Assembly (NCBI RefSeq): GCF_030272615.1
Contig: NC_081405.1
Location: 477,179,508-477,243,507 of the forward strand
Reading direction: 5' to 3'
DNA: 64,000 bases
Source: Cryptomeria japonica
Lineage: Eukaryota; Streptophyta; Pinopsida; Cupressales; Cupressaceae
Shown here in pieces: positions 33,313 through 45,374 of this stretch. The notes under the pieces are model-generated. The model was not told the DNA's origin and did no database searches. It worked only from the letters and a program-made list of their open reading frames with translations. The translations under genes were made by a program, and so were the position numbers. Every line of letters starts with the position of its first letter. Positions within the stretch are counted from its first letter, which is position 1.

Positions 33313-34640
33313 ACATAAAACTTCTTCAAATGCATGATATTGATGGGTTCTTTGAGCTAATCTCATTCCTCTGTTGATAGCTGATATGCCCCTGACCCAA
33401 ATACTGGTGTGATCACAAACACACCTAACTAGTTTGGTTCAAACTTTCCTTTCTTTTCTCAATCTGCCTGGTTGCATGGATTTTTCTTTAGTACTAGTTC
33501 CCCAACTTGAAAGATTTGTGGTTTGACCTTGTGATTATAACTCCGACACAGTCTTTTCTGATATACCTTTAAATGATCAAAGGCATTTTATCTTCATTCA
33601 TGGATCAATTCTAACTCCTATAGTCTAGATATTCATTGTTCTTCATCTGGAATAAGACCTTTTAATGATACTCGTATAGAAGGTATCTCTACTTCTATTG
33701 GCATTATTGCTTCTGATCCATAAAAAAGAGAGAAAGGTGTGGCACCTGTTGGCATGCGAATACTAGTATGGTAGGCCCATAGAGAAGATTTTAATTGAAT
33801 ATGCCAATCTCTTCCGGCATCATTTACTGTCTTTTTGAGGATTTTCAGAATAGTTTTGCTTGATGCTTCTGCTTGCCCATTCCCTTGTGGATAGTATGGT
33901 GTGGAAAATCTGTGTTGGATCTTGAATTTCTCACATAGCTCTTGTACGTCTTGATTCTTTGACGGTCGCCCATTATCAGTGATAATGGTAATGGGTATTC
34001 CATAGCGATAGATGATGTAGTTCAAGATAAATGCAGCAATTTGTTTTCCTGTGATATTTGTGAGAGGTACTGCCTCAATCCATTTTGCAAAATATTTTGT
34101 AGCTACCAGGATGAATTTATGACCATTAGATGAAGAAGGATTTATTTTTCCTACTAGATCAATACCCCATTGACAAAAAGGCCAAGATATTGCCAAAGCA
34201 TGAAGTTCTTGTGCTGGTGCATGAATCAAATTCCCATGGATCTGACATTGTTTGCATGTTCTAGCTATTTGAAAAGAATCTCGTTCCATAGTTGGCCAAT
34301 AATAGCCCAAGCATATGAGTTTTTTTGAAAGGGTGAGACCACTTGAATGAGTGCCACAAATATCATTATGGACTTCATGTAAGGCCTTCTCAGATTCTTC
34401 TTGTTCAAGACATCTTAAAAGAGTACCATCTAGACCTCATTTAAACAGGGTATCCACAACAAGAGTATAATGGGAGGATTGGAAAATAAAGTTTCTCTTT
34501 TGATTTTTCGATAAGTCGGGAGGGAGGATATTATCTTTTAGGTATGTGTAAGTTTGACCGTAGCCGGAGGAATCATGCCCAACAAGGTGATAGATAGTTT
34601 GGGAATTAGGACAATTATGAGCAGGGTAAAACAACTCTTC
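33313..34640 (-). pseudogene. TatB integrase, broken
   Basis: Reading leftward: IYHLVGHDSSGYGQTYTYLKD near 34590, an HHCC region with GTHSSG and CKQCQIHGN, the core GIDLVGKI (D), IITDNG (D) and YYPQGNGQAEASSK (E), then GATPFSLFYGSEAI. The C-terminal part, with stops, reaches AYQLSTEE and INIMHLKKFYV near 33313. It is clearly similar to T1 integrase over its whole length. Stops near 34437, 33630 and after; at least one frame change. Confidence 0.88.
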
Positions 34641-34689
34641 TACCAGGAATTCATAACGTCATTGATTTTCTTGTCTCTGAAGTAGAGAA

Positions 34690-35120
34690 GAAAGTGTAGC
34701 CATGGTGTCTGCTGCTTTGTTGTCATTCCTTGGAATCTACTGGAAAATTATTTCTACAAAGTATTTCTTGATATCATCAACCATCTTTCTATAAGGCATC
34801 ATTTTTTTTTCCTTTGTTTGATAATCATCATTGATTTGATTGATGATGAGATGAGAGTCTCCAAAGACTTGAAGTTGTGTAATGTTCCATTCTATAGCCA
34901 TTTTGATACCTATAACCAAATCTTCATACTCTACTGTGTTGTTGGTGCATGGAAAACTTAATTTGTATGCTTTTGGGATTGTATGACCTTGTGGTATGAT
35001 AAATAGAATTCCTGCTCCCGGATGGATATTCAAGTGATGTATTGTAAGATATGGATCGAACCCTGGAATGTCTATATATGAACAAGTGAAATTGATTTGA
35101 CATCTTTTGAAGGGTTCCAA
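34690..35120 (-). pseudogene. TatB RT start fused to archaeal-type RNase H by deletion
   Basis: The frame reads FKRCQINFTCSYIDIPGFDP and LTIHHLNIHPGA, which is the pre-RT block. It then passes without a break into GILFIIPQGHTIPKAYKLSF and PCTNNTVEYEDLVIGIKMA plus FGDSHLIINQ, the second RNase H. In T1 these two points are about 1.4 kb apart. RT palm, YVDD and the first RNase H are therefore gone, with the junction near 35012-35022. The reading frame is kept across the junction. Confidence 0.85.
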
Positions 35121-35126
35121 ATATTT

Positions 35127-35990
35127 CTATCTTGCTATTTCTGATAGAGAAGTTGTTGGATATAGATCAATTGTGCCAATGATAACTGCCTTTGCTGGTT
35201 CTATTAGGATAAATGACCTCTCTTGATAACATTTAGGTAAGGTGTCAAATCTCCCATCCTTTGGCGCCTCGAGGAGGTTTTCACCGTTAGATGCATCCTT
35301 TATTTTTACTTTTTCGTGGTCTAATGTTGCCAATAAATGGTTTTCAACATTAGACCTAATATTGTGTTCTTTATTTTCACTTTTGCAACTAGGAGATTTG
35401 GCACCCACTTGACTAGAAGATATGTTAGTAGATTCCCCGGTGACAGTTGTTGTGGGTTTGATTGCATTAAGATATACAAATAGGGCATGGTCATTTGGAA
35501 AGGTATCAATTGCAGTATGTCCTTCATTTTCCTAGTCCATAGGTTCAGGATGGATTAGAGGTAAAGGATCTTCAGGTTGAATTATTTCAAAGATATTAGG
35601 GGTCATGATAGAGATCTTAGAATTTTCAATAGGTATTTTCATGTCTAAAATGATACTCTTGTCAGAATGACCCCACACAAAGAGCTCCTGATTGTCCTCG
35701 ATTACATCCAAGTTAGTAGAATGTGATTCTGATTCAAGTGGGCTAGTTCCTAACGTTTGTCCTGCATATGCATAAACTTGATCGACACCTAAATCTACTT
35801 CTTCCCTTTCAATTTCAAGTTGCTCTTGCTTGTTTTTCCATGATAGCAAATATTCTTCGTTCCCTCGACCATTTAATTGCATTTGTTTTTCCATGTTTGA
35901 AAAAATTGATGCGAATGATTTTTCTTTGGATTGTGTGCTTGAAGATGTTGCCTCTCTGTTATGTGGAATAATCACCTCTTGAGTTGGCTT
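35127..35990 (-). pseudogene. TatB linker between protease and RT
   Basis: Acidic, Ser/Thr-rich frame with EDPLPLIHPEPMD, SNGENLLEAPKDGRFDTLP and QERSFILIEPAK. The same motifs occur in the T1 linker (SNGENLFEVPEDEGFDILP, QERSMILIEETK), which places it. Stops near 35530 and 35127, with shifts. No G-patch is evident. Confidence 0.7.
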
Positions 35991-36009
35991 TAGATTACTA
36001 CAACACTAC

Positions 36010-36500
36010 AATGGATTTGAGTCTCCTGAGATCGTGATTTCCTGCCCATTCTAGGGAAATTTTAGGCACTGATGACATGTTGATGGAATAACCTATATGT
36101 CATGTATCCATCATCATCCCAAGAGTATGTTGTATGGTATGTCCAAGTCAAAAACTTGGCATGCTGTGTCTTTCTGTAAAGGTCCCACTCTAATGGGTAA
36201 CATCACAATTCCTTTAGAGGAATGTTCTTCTTCATCATATACTTTGAATGTGACCTTTTTCAAGGGATCAATTGCATCTTCTGAATAACCTAAAGCACGG
36301 ACTAGACTCAAAGAGAAAATGTTTAAACGAGCTCCTCCTTTTATTAGGATACATTTAACAAGTGTTCTATAAATGAGGAATTCAATTTTCAAGGGACCGC
36401 TATGGGGATTTTGCAAGGAATCCATGCTTGGATATGAAGGAGATGAGCTTTGAATAGGATCCTTTGAAATAGGTTTGATGGCAATCATGGATATCCCTTG
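36010..36500 (-). pseudogene. TatB retropepsin-like protease, broken
   Basis: Minus-strand frame from 36488 with RTLVKCILIKGGARLNIFSL, the flap-like region VFDLDIPYNILLG and a C-terminal part beyond 36114 with a shift. In relatives the motif has an Asp before GGA; here it is Lys, so the catalytic residue is lost. The protease would cleave the gag-pol polyprotein. T1 lacks this domain entirely. Confidence 0.75.
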
Positions 36501-36551
36501 GGGAACTTAAGCTTTGAGTGTATTGTTTGGTGAGAGTGTTGTGGAAGGTTC

Positions 36552-37466
36552 TATTGTTCTCAAAATCTGATTCCCCTTGAAACCCTTATAATAAAATGAT
36601 AAACTCTGTCTATAAAAGAGAGATCAAAGAGAAGGAAACTTTAGAGCAACAAATGACAAGGTTTTACAACCTTCTACACTTTTAACTTATCCAAAATTCA
36701 GGCAAGTATACCTTATGTGAATTGGCTTCACACTTTTAAAAGAAAGATCCATAGTAAACCAGTTTGAAAACTAGTGGATCCTATCCCCTTAAAACTAACT
36801 GAAACAAAGAAAGAAAGTTTATAGTCATGTTTAGTATTGACCTACAAGATATGTAAAAGATAACCACAATTGATACCAGTGCCTTATCCAGGCCACAGAG
36901 TCATCTAGAATTTAAACAACACTCCCACAATCAAATATCTCCACACATCCCATCACCTCAGCTTCTATAAAACCCCACATATGACTGACATACACAAGAC
37001 TTTATCCTTATGAAACTAGACTGCATTCATGAAATTCAAAATCTCCCAGAAATAATTCACTGATAGAAATGCTTCATGCGTATTTAATTTCCCTCCTAGA
37101 GAGAAAAGCTAAGAAACCCTTCTATTAAGACTGCCTTACAATCCAATCCTTAAATGAATAACCCTAGATTACTCATATTTGAAAAATAGTAAATATTTGC
37201 AAGTAGACCAGAAGACAACACAAAATTTAGGCTCGAAAATTGATAGTCTGTATATTTGATATTAATTTTGAGAAAATATTACCAAAAAACTACTCTCCAT
37301 AAGTCTAGAAAATCCCAGATATATTTCTGCAAAGTTTTTTTTACAAATTCTTGCGATTCTTTTTTAGAAGGTCCTGGTATCCATTTATAATAATCATGGA
37401 TGCATACAAGCTTTGAAACTTTCAAAAGAAAGTTTGTTACAAACAACAACCTTTTCCAAGAAGCGG
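36552..37466 (-). repeat. X 3' terminal repeat, non-coding U5-side part
   Basis: Matches 54963-55134 and, after copia B, 61801-62503. A ~45-bp segment near 37245 is absent from the right copy. It carries no ORF of substance. Minus-strand TATA-like motifs are not clear. Confidence 0.75.
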
Positions 37467-40400
37467 TTATAGGTCCTTTTCAACATCAACGGCTTCTTCT
37501 ACTTGTTGATCCGTTGCACCCTCTTGTAACTGCTCCTGAGCATCTCCTTTTTGTCCTGTATGCTTATCTTTCCACTCCTGATACACATCATCACTATGCC
37601 AAGTAAAACTAGAAACCTTCTATTTCATATCTTCTACCGCTTCCAAGTAACTTGTACATGCCCAATCTCTATTTCTATGAAACCATAATGAGATTTCACT
37701 TTTCCAATTTCCTCAATTGTTTGGACAAATGAGGATGTGTCATCAGCACTAATAATCTGATTGATCCTTAGGGATGAATTATGGTCCACCTCCTTTATCA
37801 AAATCTTCTCTTCCTTTAGTTGAACAGGACCAACGAAACCTCCTGGAAATATTTCAAACTTATGATCTGAATATTCTTTTCTATAAAGTTAGGCCTTTCT
37901 TTTTATACCTGTTCCTTCTACTGAAAGAATATTCATCTCTTTTATAAACTCACATGTGGACCTAAGATTGTCATTCTCTTCTACATCTGCATGGGAGGAA
38001 CACATGAGCTCTAACTCTTTACCTCTAGGTACCCACTTTACATTGGTGGTTTTGACTGAGTCAACAAACTTCAAACCTCATATTTGTTTGCATACAAGGT
38101 CTGAGCTTGTTTCAACTTTTCCAACTCATGTTGGACATTTTTAGGTAATTGGGAACTAGAAGGCATGGGAGAAGGGGGATATTCAATGATGGGACTAGTA
38201 GGAGTGGGCCTTGCTAGAGAGGAGGCTATCATGAGTGTAGATGACTCACCAGGATGATGTTGACCTACCAATTGACTCTGGAGTCTAGCAATTATGTTGT
38301 CTCTATTGGCTATTCCTTCTTTAGCATCATTGTAAGCTTTTAAAATAGTCTCCAACTTCAATTGGAGATTGACCTTTTCTTGTGCCTCTCTCTCTGCTAC
38401 TGCCATATTAAACTTTTCTATTTCTAGTACTGTGCTAGTAGCTTCCACTACCCCTGTGTCTTGGACTCTTTTGACTATCATGCCTACTAAGAGGCTAGAA
38501 TTTGAGGTATCCCTTTTCTTTCTATTTTCATCCTTCTTCAATGACCACATGACAAGAGCAACATTATCCTTGCTGAATGTCACTCCTTCCATAGGCTTTG
38601 TTTCTTTCCTCACTACATCAAGCACTAAGGCATCAACTATATCCCATTCAGGGAGAATCAACACACCGGCCTTTCTTACCATCTCTCTTCCTTTCTCAGG
38701 GGTGATTGTTTTGAATTCCTCCATCATTTCTTGCTTTATTTCTTCTTCTACCAGAGATGTATTTTTGAGAGGCTGTTCACTTTTCCTCTATTCACATCTG
38801 ACTCTAAATTGCTCCATGTTTTGCTTCCATACAAACTGCATAAAGGCTTCTAATGTGACAAAATTGCTATCAGCTAGGAATTCTTCACTAGCTTGCTTAA
38901 CAATAAGGTCCATTTCTTGGCCCTTTAACTCACCATTAGTCAAATCCATTTTAGCAGTAGGTGGCTCTTCGGGCATCCCCTCTTAGGTCTCCTCGTAAGT
39001 ATAGGAAATCTCACCGAGACTCCCTAGCTCCAATAATTGTTCAACCACAACTTGTTCATCTCTAATGTGGATAGGAGACTGAGATGGAGAATATTGAGGC
39101 TCATCAGTTTCAATTTCCTCCCCCACCTTTTGCCTCTTAGGGGAATCCTGAATGTCAATGACATCTTCAATTTTCCTATTCCCTTTTGAGGTAGAAGGCT
39201 CACCTATCACTGGCATCATCACAGTGTACTTTTACCTTTTGTGCATTACATAGTCACTAGGTGGGATATCTTTAGCAAAGGCAGGCTTAGCCAATACCAT
39301 ATTCCCCTTATCAGGATCATTTTGCATTATGGATTCCCTCTTTTCTTTTAAAGTCTGCATGAGGTCTTCAAAATAAAGAATCAGGAACTTTATTTTCTCC
39401 TCAAATGGGTTGAAGCTAGATATAGGATCATAGCTATTGTCAAATTGATGTATAAAATCAAGGGCTTTCTTATATGCAATCCACTTCTCTTTCCTCAATT
39501 CCTACTCATCTAAGCTGAACTCCTTTCTAATCAAATCTTCTAGGAACTGAAATTGATGTGGCCTACCTCTGCACACTACTCTTTTTCTGAACATGCTATT
39601 GAAAAAATCCTCATGATCTGTACATCTTGACACTGTAGTAGATAACCTATTTGGCTTGAAGAATTCTTCAAAAAATTTCCATCCACCCTTAGTGATCACA
39701 AAATGGTGAGCCATGGTAATAGTTGGGAAAATAGTCCCTTTACCTCTATTAGTTAGCTCTGCTTCTTGTACTCCCCCAATTTGTCTTAGGACTTCTGCAA
39801 TCCCTATCTTCAATGGGACCTGATAGGGTAGTAAATAGGGGGTGCCTCAAAATCCAAACACTCTAAAAATAGTAGACACAAGGTACAAATATATGTCTCC
39901 CCAATTGTGAACAATCTTTATATCCTGTACAAACTCCTTTGGTCTGATAAACTCCAAAAGAGCCTTTGGAATTTTTGGTTTTCTCTACATAGAAGAATCC
40001 TAATTTTAGATGCAAAGCATCTATCAAATTTTAGATAACTTGCATCCTCTCTATCCCAAGATAGAATAGTACTCCACAATTGCATTGGCATCTCCTCTTT
40101 ATCCTTTATCTTAATTAGGTCCATTTCCTTTGCAAAGTAATTTGCACCTTTGAACAGGAACATGTGCATTAACATGGAATACCATCCAAATGGCTGATTC
40201 ACCTTACCATTCTTGATTCCCACTAGCCCTTTATGAATTGCATCAGCAAGGTATGAGGCATAATCAAATGTTACAGCTAGGGAGGGGTTTAGAATTTGTG
40301 CAATCATTAACATATAATGGGTTGGCATATTCTTTTCAGCATCCTCCCCAAAGATCTGGCATAACATCCAATACATACCCTTAGCTCTCAGAGTAAATAA

Positions 40401-40883
40401 GTTGAGAGAGAATGATTCCATTGTGTTGGGGCCTACAATTGTTAACCCCTCTATCTTTACAAAGAATTCTTTCAATGGGCCACTTCTAAGATGATCCCTT
40501 TGAGCGTTGTACACCTGGGCTAGTGACTCAAAGTCAATAGGCTCTAACAAATTGGAGGACTCATTGAATTTAAACACCCTCCTTAACTCATCTTCATTTA
40601 TCTCAATCAAGACTGATCCCTTTATATTCCTGATGCATCTTTCCATAGGGTCATAATTCTGTACAATCAGGGCTAACAGATCTACATCCATAAAAACACC
40701 TGGGACCACAAGCTTTCCTACATCTTGTTCCCATATGCCATTCAAAGGAGCTAGGGAATTCCTCTGCCCAAAACTGACTTTGAATAATCCTCAGCCTAAC
40801 AATCCTATTTCAGGGTCCCTCAGCCAATTACCCTTATCATAGAGGCCATCTGCAATTTTTAGACAAGGATTCTTGGGTACTAG
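37467..40883 (-). pseudogene. X terminal-repeat ORF, main part, unrecognised
   Basis: Continues leftward from the start at 45808 after the TNT1-like insertion, in the same frame. The globular N-terminal part (VLIEINEDELRRVFKFNESS, YWMLCQIFGEDAEKN, FGWYSMLMHMFLFKGANYF) is followed by HHFVITKGGWKFFEEFF, a charged helix, an acidic part with a basic SPKRQKV and IEDVIDIQDSP, and a C-terminal coiled-coil-like stretch (AQEKVNLQLKLETILKAY, HELEKLKQ). One frameshift lies near 39900 and several stops. The natural end seems to be TAA at 37467. A second copy is at 62504-64000. I know no function; a retroelement accessory ORF is likely. Confidence 0.55.
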
Positions 40884-41293
40884 TGTTGAAATGTGGCGAC
40901 TGATCAGCAAAGTACTATACACTCAACACGTATCCTCGCCGATACAAACTACATAAAGGCTTCTGATGTGACAAGTATTTTTTTTTGCCATTTTTCATTG
41001 ATGAAAACTGATATTGTAATAAAACCCTAAAAAGGCCGACTTTGTTTGTTGCCCTAAAAACACATGTTATCAGCGGTTGGGATGCTTAAGGCATTGTAAG
41101 GTTGATGTACTTTTTTTTTGCTGGATAATAAGAAAGATTGGACAGCTATGTATGGTGGACGTAACCCATTCTGGGTGAACCATGTTAAATCTCTGTGTTA
41201 TTTGTGTCTTGTTTTATTTCTTTATCTTTTGTATTTAAATCTGCATATAATTGTTAGTTCATATTTGCTTCGGATCTGCTTGAAACCCTAACA
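40884..41293 (+). repeat. 5' LTR of the TNT1-like element (410 bp)
   Basis: Starts TGTTGAAATG and ends AACCCTAACA. A 97-bp insert (40943-41039) absent from the 3' LTR is flanked by GCCGA on both sides. It carries 33 bp (40942-40974) matching the X ORF at 38829-38861 and 63964-63996 in 31 of 33 positions. Confidence 0.9.
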
Positions 41294-41295
41294 AT

Positions 41296-41307
41296 TGGTA
41301 TCAGAGC
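41296..41307 (+). other. Primer-binding site (initiator tRNA-Met)
   Basis: TGGTATCAGAGC, two bases after the LTR. Confidence 0.95.
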
Positions 41308-41353
41308 GAGGTTTTCTATAAATTGGTAGGACTTTTAGATTTGAGTGGGAGCA

Positions 41354-42215
41354 ATGGAGGATTCCAAATTCAAGGTCGAAAAGTTTAATGGCCAGAATTA
41401 TCAGTTATGGAAAATGTAGATGGAGGATTACCTGTATCAAAAAGATTTGTGGCGGCCATTGGAAGGAAAGGCAAAGAAACCGACCACAATATCAAATGAA
41501 GAGTGGGACATTTTAGATAGAAAGGCACTAGGATCCATTTGATTGTGCCTTGCTTTGTCTATAGCATTCAATATAATAGAAGCAAAAATGACTGTAGATT
41601 TGATGGCAACATTGGCTAAGTTGTATGAGAAACCCTCGGCTTCGAATAAGGTATTTCTTATGAAGCATTTGTTTAATTTGAAAATGAGTGAAAAAGGATC
41701 TATAGAAGAGAACTTAAATGAATTTAATACAATTACCAATCAATTGTCTTCGGTAAAAATTACCTTTGTAGAAGAGGTTAGGGCTCTCTTGATTTTATGT
41801 TCTTTGCCAGAAAGTTGGAATAGCTTGGTTATGGCTATAAGTAACTCTGTCTCTGGTAAAAATACTTTGGTATTTGATGATATTGTTGGTGTTATCCTAA
41901 GTGAGGAAATGTGAAGGAAAAGCACAGGTGAGACTCCAACATCATTAGGTAGTGTTTTGAATGTGGAGAATAGAGGAAGATCAAAGGAAAGAGGAAAAGG
42001 CCCTAGGAATGAGAAGTCACGAGGGAAGTCAAAGAAAGGACGCTCTCAATCTAGAGGAAAGAAAGATTACTGGTACTACGGAAAGCCTGGTCATCTAAAG
42101 AAAGACTGTTGGTCTTGGAAAACAAAAGAAGGAGACAAAAATGAAAATGACAGTAAGGAAGCTAATATTACAAGTAATACTTTACAAGATGCTTTAGTCT
42201 TATGTTTGGATAATG
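41354..42215 (+). pseudogene. TNT1-like gag, broken
   Basis: The ATG at 41354 begins MEDSKFKVEKFNGQNYQLWK, the standard copia gag start. Next come [49 protein letters not shown] and [12 protein letters not shown] basic Arg/Lys/Gly/Ser run is followed by a knuckle whose first two Cys are both Tyr (YWYYGKPGHLKKDCW). Stops at about 41417, 41540 and 41912, all in one frame. Confidence 0.9.
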
Positions 42216-42600
42216 TTAATGATTTCTGGGTAATAGATTCTAGGGCTTCATTTCATGCTACACCCCATAGAAAATATTTTCTAGATTATGTTCAAGGTGA
42301 TTTTGGATAGGTATATTTGGGCGATGATGAGCCCTGTCAAATTGTTGGAAAAGGAAAGATAAAGATCAAGTTGCAGAATGGTAATGACTGGTTTCTGCAG
42401 GAGGTAATACATGTTCCTAATTTAAGAAGAAATTTAATTTCTACAGGGCAACTAGGTAGTGAAGGTTGCATAGTTACCTTCTCAGATAGTATGTGGAAGG
42501 TCACTAAAGGATCATTAGTAGTAGCTAAAGGTGCGAAGGTAGGCACATTATATCTGTGTACTGGTAACACTTACTCTACCTTAGCTGCTATAGATAAAGT
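42216..42600 (+). pseudogene. TNT1-like protease, broken
   Basis: Block FWVIDSRASFHATPHRKYF, in which the copia DSGA motif is now DSRA (Gly to Arg), then a stop at 42308. It continues with GDDEPCQIVGKGKIKIKL and VIHVPNLRRNLISTGQL. The active-site Gly change alone would disable the enzyme. Confidence 0.85.
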
Positions 42601-43640
42601 TACTGCAGGGACAACAACAATAAATGTTGCAAGAACAGATTCGATAATGTGGCACCATAGGCTTGGGCACATGAGTGAGAAAGGGATGAAAATCCTTCAC
42701 TCCAAAAATCTATTGCCATGACTAAAGAAGATTTATTTAGAGTTCTGTGAAAACTATGTTTATGGTAAACAGAAAAGAGTTAGATTTCTCAAGGTTGGGA
42801 AAGAGAAGAATAGTGAGAAGTTAGAGCTTGTACATTCAGATGTATGGGGACCAGCTCAGGTATCATCTCTTGGTGGCTCTTGTTATTATGTTATTTTTAT
42901 TGATGACTCAACTAGAAAAACATGGGTATATTTCCTAAAACAAAAATCAGATGTTTTTGAAACTTTTAAGAAATGGAAAGCTTTGGTTGAGAATGAGACT
43001 AGAAAAAAGTTGAAGTGTCTCAGATCGGATAATGGAGGTGAGTATTGCAGCAAAGCATTTTAAGATTACTATTCCTTAAATGGGATTCGAAAGTAGAAGA
43101 CAGTTCCAAGAACTCCATAGGAAAATGGTGTGTTAGAGAGAATGAATAGGACTATCATGGAATGTGCGAGGAGCATGAGATTGCATGCTGATTGCCCTTA
43201 CATTTTTGGGAAGATGCTATACATACTATTGTCTATCTGATAGATAGAGGACCTTCAACCCCTTTGGATGGTGGTATTCCAGAGGAGGCATGGACTGGTA
43301 AAAAGGTAAATTATTCTATTCTAAAAACTTTTGGTTGCGAAGCTTTTGTCCATGTTGATAAAGAAAACAGAACCAAGCTTGATGCTAAATCTCAGAAATG
43401 TACCTTCATTGGATATGGGATAGATGAATATAGCTATCAGTTATAGAATTTGAAAATAAGAAAATAATTAGAAGTAGAGATGTTATATTCAATAAGAAGG
43501 TTATGTATAAAGAATAGATGCAGGAAAAGAAGCATGAACAGGACAAACAAGAATATGTGGTGTTGGATGAGATTCCTGAAAATGAAATGCCACAGGTACC
43601 CGATGCTCAGTAACAACAGATTGTCCCACAAACTCCTGCA
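42601..43640 (+). pseudogene. TNT1-like integrase, broken
   Basis: Pre-integrase MWHHRLGHMSEKGMKIL, then CENYVYGKQKRVRF, ELVHSDVWGPAQV (D), LKCLRSDNGGEY (D) and ENGVLERMNRTIMECARS (E). After a frame change near 43185 come PLHFWEDAIHTIVYLIDRGP and LKTFGCEAFVHV. Stops near 42719, 43061, 43094 and 43118. A second frame change lies between 43446 and 43650. Confidence 0.88.
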
Positions 43641-44600
43641 AGTGTTAGACGTTCTATGAGGACAAGTAGAACCCCTGAAAAATTTTCTCCTTCTTTGTAT
43701 TCTATTTTATTAACGGATTCTGGTGAACCAGAAGAATATGAAGAAGCAATGCAAGTGGATGCCAAACAACAGTGGCAGCTAGGCATGAAAGAGGAGATGG
43801 ACTCCTTGATGAAAAATAAGACTTGGGACTTAGTCCCTTTACCTGTAGAAAAAAGAGCCTTGCCTAACAAATGGGTTTATCGGCTAAAGGAGGAGGAAGG
43901 AGGTCAGAAAAGATATAAGGCCAGACTCATGGTAAAAGGTTTTGCACAGAAAAAGGGTATAGATTATGATGAAATATTTTCTCCAGTTGTAAAAATGACT
44001 TCAATTAGAACTGTACTTAGTCTTGTGGCTGTAGATGATTTACATCTTGAACAATTAGATGTCAAAATAGCTTTTCTCCATGGAGATTTGGAGGAGGAAA
44101 TTTATATGTTGCAACCATAGGGATATGAGGTCAAAAGTAAGGAGAACTTGGTGTGTAGGTTGAAGAAAAGTCTGTATGGCCTAAAGCAAGCACCCTGACA
44201 ATGGTATTTAAAATTTGATAGTTTCATGGCTGAACACGATTATCATAGATGTCATTCTGATCATTGTGTATATTTTAAGAGATTTGATAATGACAGTTAT
44301 ATTATCCTGTTGCTTTATGTTGATGACATGCTTGTGCTAGGTCTAACATGCAACATATAAATGATCTTAAACAAAAATTAGCCAGATCATTTTCTATGAA
44401 GGATTTGGGTGCAGCTAAGCAAATTCTCGGTATGAGGATTACACGGGACAGGAAAAATAAAACCTTGAATTTGTCCCAAAGTGAGTATATAAAGAAGGTG
44501 TTGAAAAGATTTAACATGCAGGATGCAAAAGTAGTTAGTACACCTTTGGCTAGTCATTTCAAATTTACTAAGGAGATGTGCCCAAAGGCACAGGAAGAGG
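43641..44600 (+). pseudogene. TNT1-like reverse transcriptase, broken
   Basis: WQLGMKEEMDSLMKNKTWDL, NKWVYRLKEEEGGQKRYKAR, GIDYDEIFSPVVKMTSIR, LDVKIAFLHGDLEEEIYMLQ and LKKSLYGLKQAP, then the catalytic LLYVDDMLVLG (YVDD at 44316-44327). A frame change follows near 44345, then MKDLGAAKQILGMRI. Stops at 44118 and 44198. Confidence 0.9.
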
Positions 44601-45277
44601 TTAATAAAATGTCTAACATCCCGTATTCATCAGCTATTGGCAATTTGATGTATGCAATGGTATGCACAAGGCCAAATATTGCACATGCAGTGGGAGTTGT
44701 GAGCAGGTTTATGAGTAATCCGAATATGGAACATTGGAATGCTGTGAAATGGATTCTTCGGTATTTGAAAGGAACTACTACGAAGGCATTATGTTTCAAA
44801 GGATCTAATGCTTCTCTAAGTGGATTTGTTGACTCTGATCTGGCGGGTGATATTGATTCATGAAGGAGTACTATAGGGTATGTTTTTACAATAGGGGGAA
44901 CTGCAATCAGTTGGATTTCTAGGCTGTAAAAGGTTGTTGCACTTTCAACCACTGAAGCTGAGTATGTTGCTGCTACAGAAGCCAGCAAAGAGATGATTTG
45001 GTTGCAATGTTTTCTGAAGGAATTGGGTCAGACACAAGAGGATAGCCCATTGTATATTGATAGCTAGAGTGCCATTCATCTTGCGAAGAACTCTGCTTTT
45101 CATTCAAGGACAAAGCACATTCAGCTTAGGTACCACTTTATCCGGACTATTTTGGAGGAGGGTCAGTTACGGCTTGAGAAGATTCACACAAGTGAGAATC
45201 TTGCTGATATGTTCACAAAGGTAGTTCCACAGGAGAAGTTGATTTCTTCATCAGTTTCTGTTGGTCTTCTTGATTGA
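44601..45277 (+). pseudogene. TNT1-like RNase H, broken
   Basis: PYSSAIGNLMYAMVCTRPNI, GVVSRFMSNPNMEHWNAVKW, GFVDSDLAGDIDS, then a stop at 44861, STTEAEYVAATEASKEMIWL, HSRTKHIQLRYHFIR and SENLADMFTKVVPQEKL. It ends at TGA 45275-45277, about 100 bases before the 3' LTR. Further stops at 44926 and 45065. Confidence 0.9.
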
Positions 45278-45374
45278 TAATTGTGGAATTTATACCAGTC
45301 AAGTCCTAGTGTTTTATCTAGTGGATGTTGCATGTACAGTGGTGTTGTGTAGTATCAATCTCCAAGTGGGAGAT

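Larger units (their letters stand above)
33190..36551 (-). mobile_element. Tat-lineage gypsy remnant TatB, internally deleted
   Basis: Minus-strand order from right to left: protease (36.5-36.0 kb), linker (36.0-35.1), the start of RT joined directly to archaeal-type RNase H (35.1-34.7), integrase (34.65-33.31), tandem repeats (33.31-33.19). The family is close to T1. RT catalytic parts and the first RNase H are missing. On the right it is cut by X's LTR at 36552. No LTR of its own is certain. Confidence 0.8.

Noticed and set aside
33178-33366. Lys/Ser-rich 62-residue ORF
   Set aside because: It is the integrase tail of TatB shifted into the T-rich tandem repeat.
38369-38986. 205-residue plus-strand ORF, repeated at 63504-63890
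   Set aside because: It is antisense to the X terminal-repeat ORF in both copies; the minus-strand frame has the protein-like composition and longer extent.
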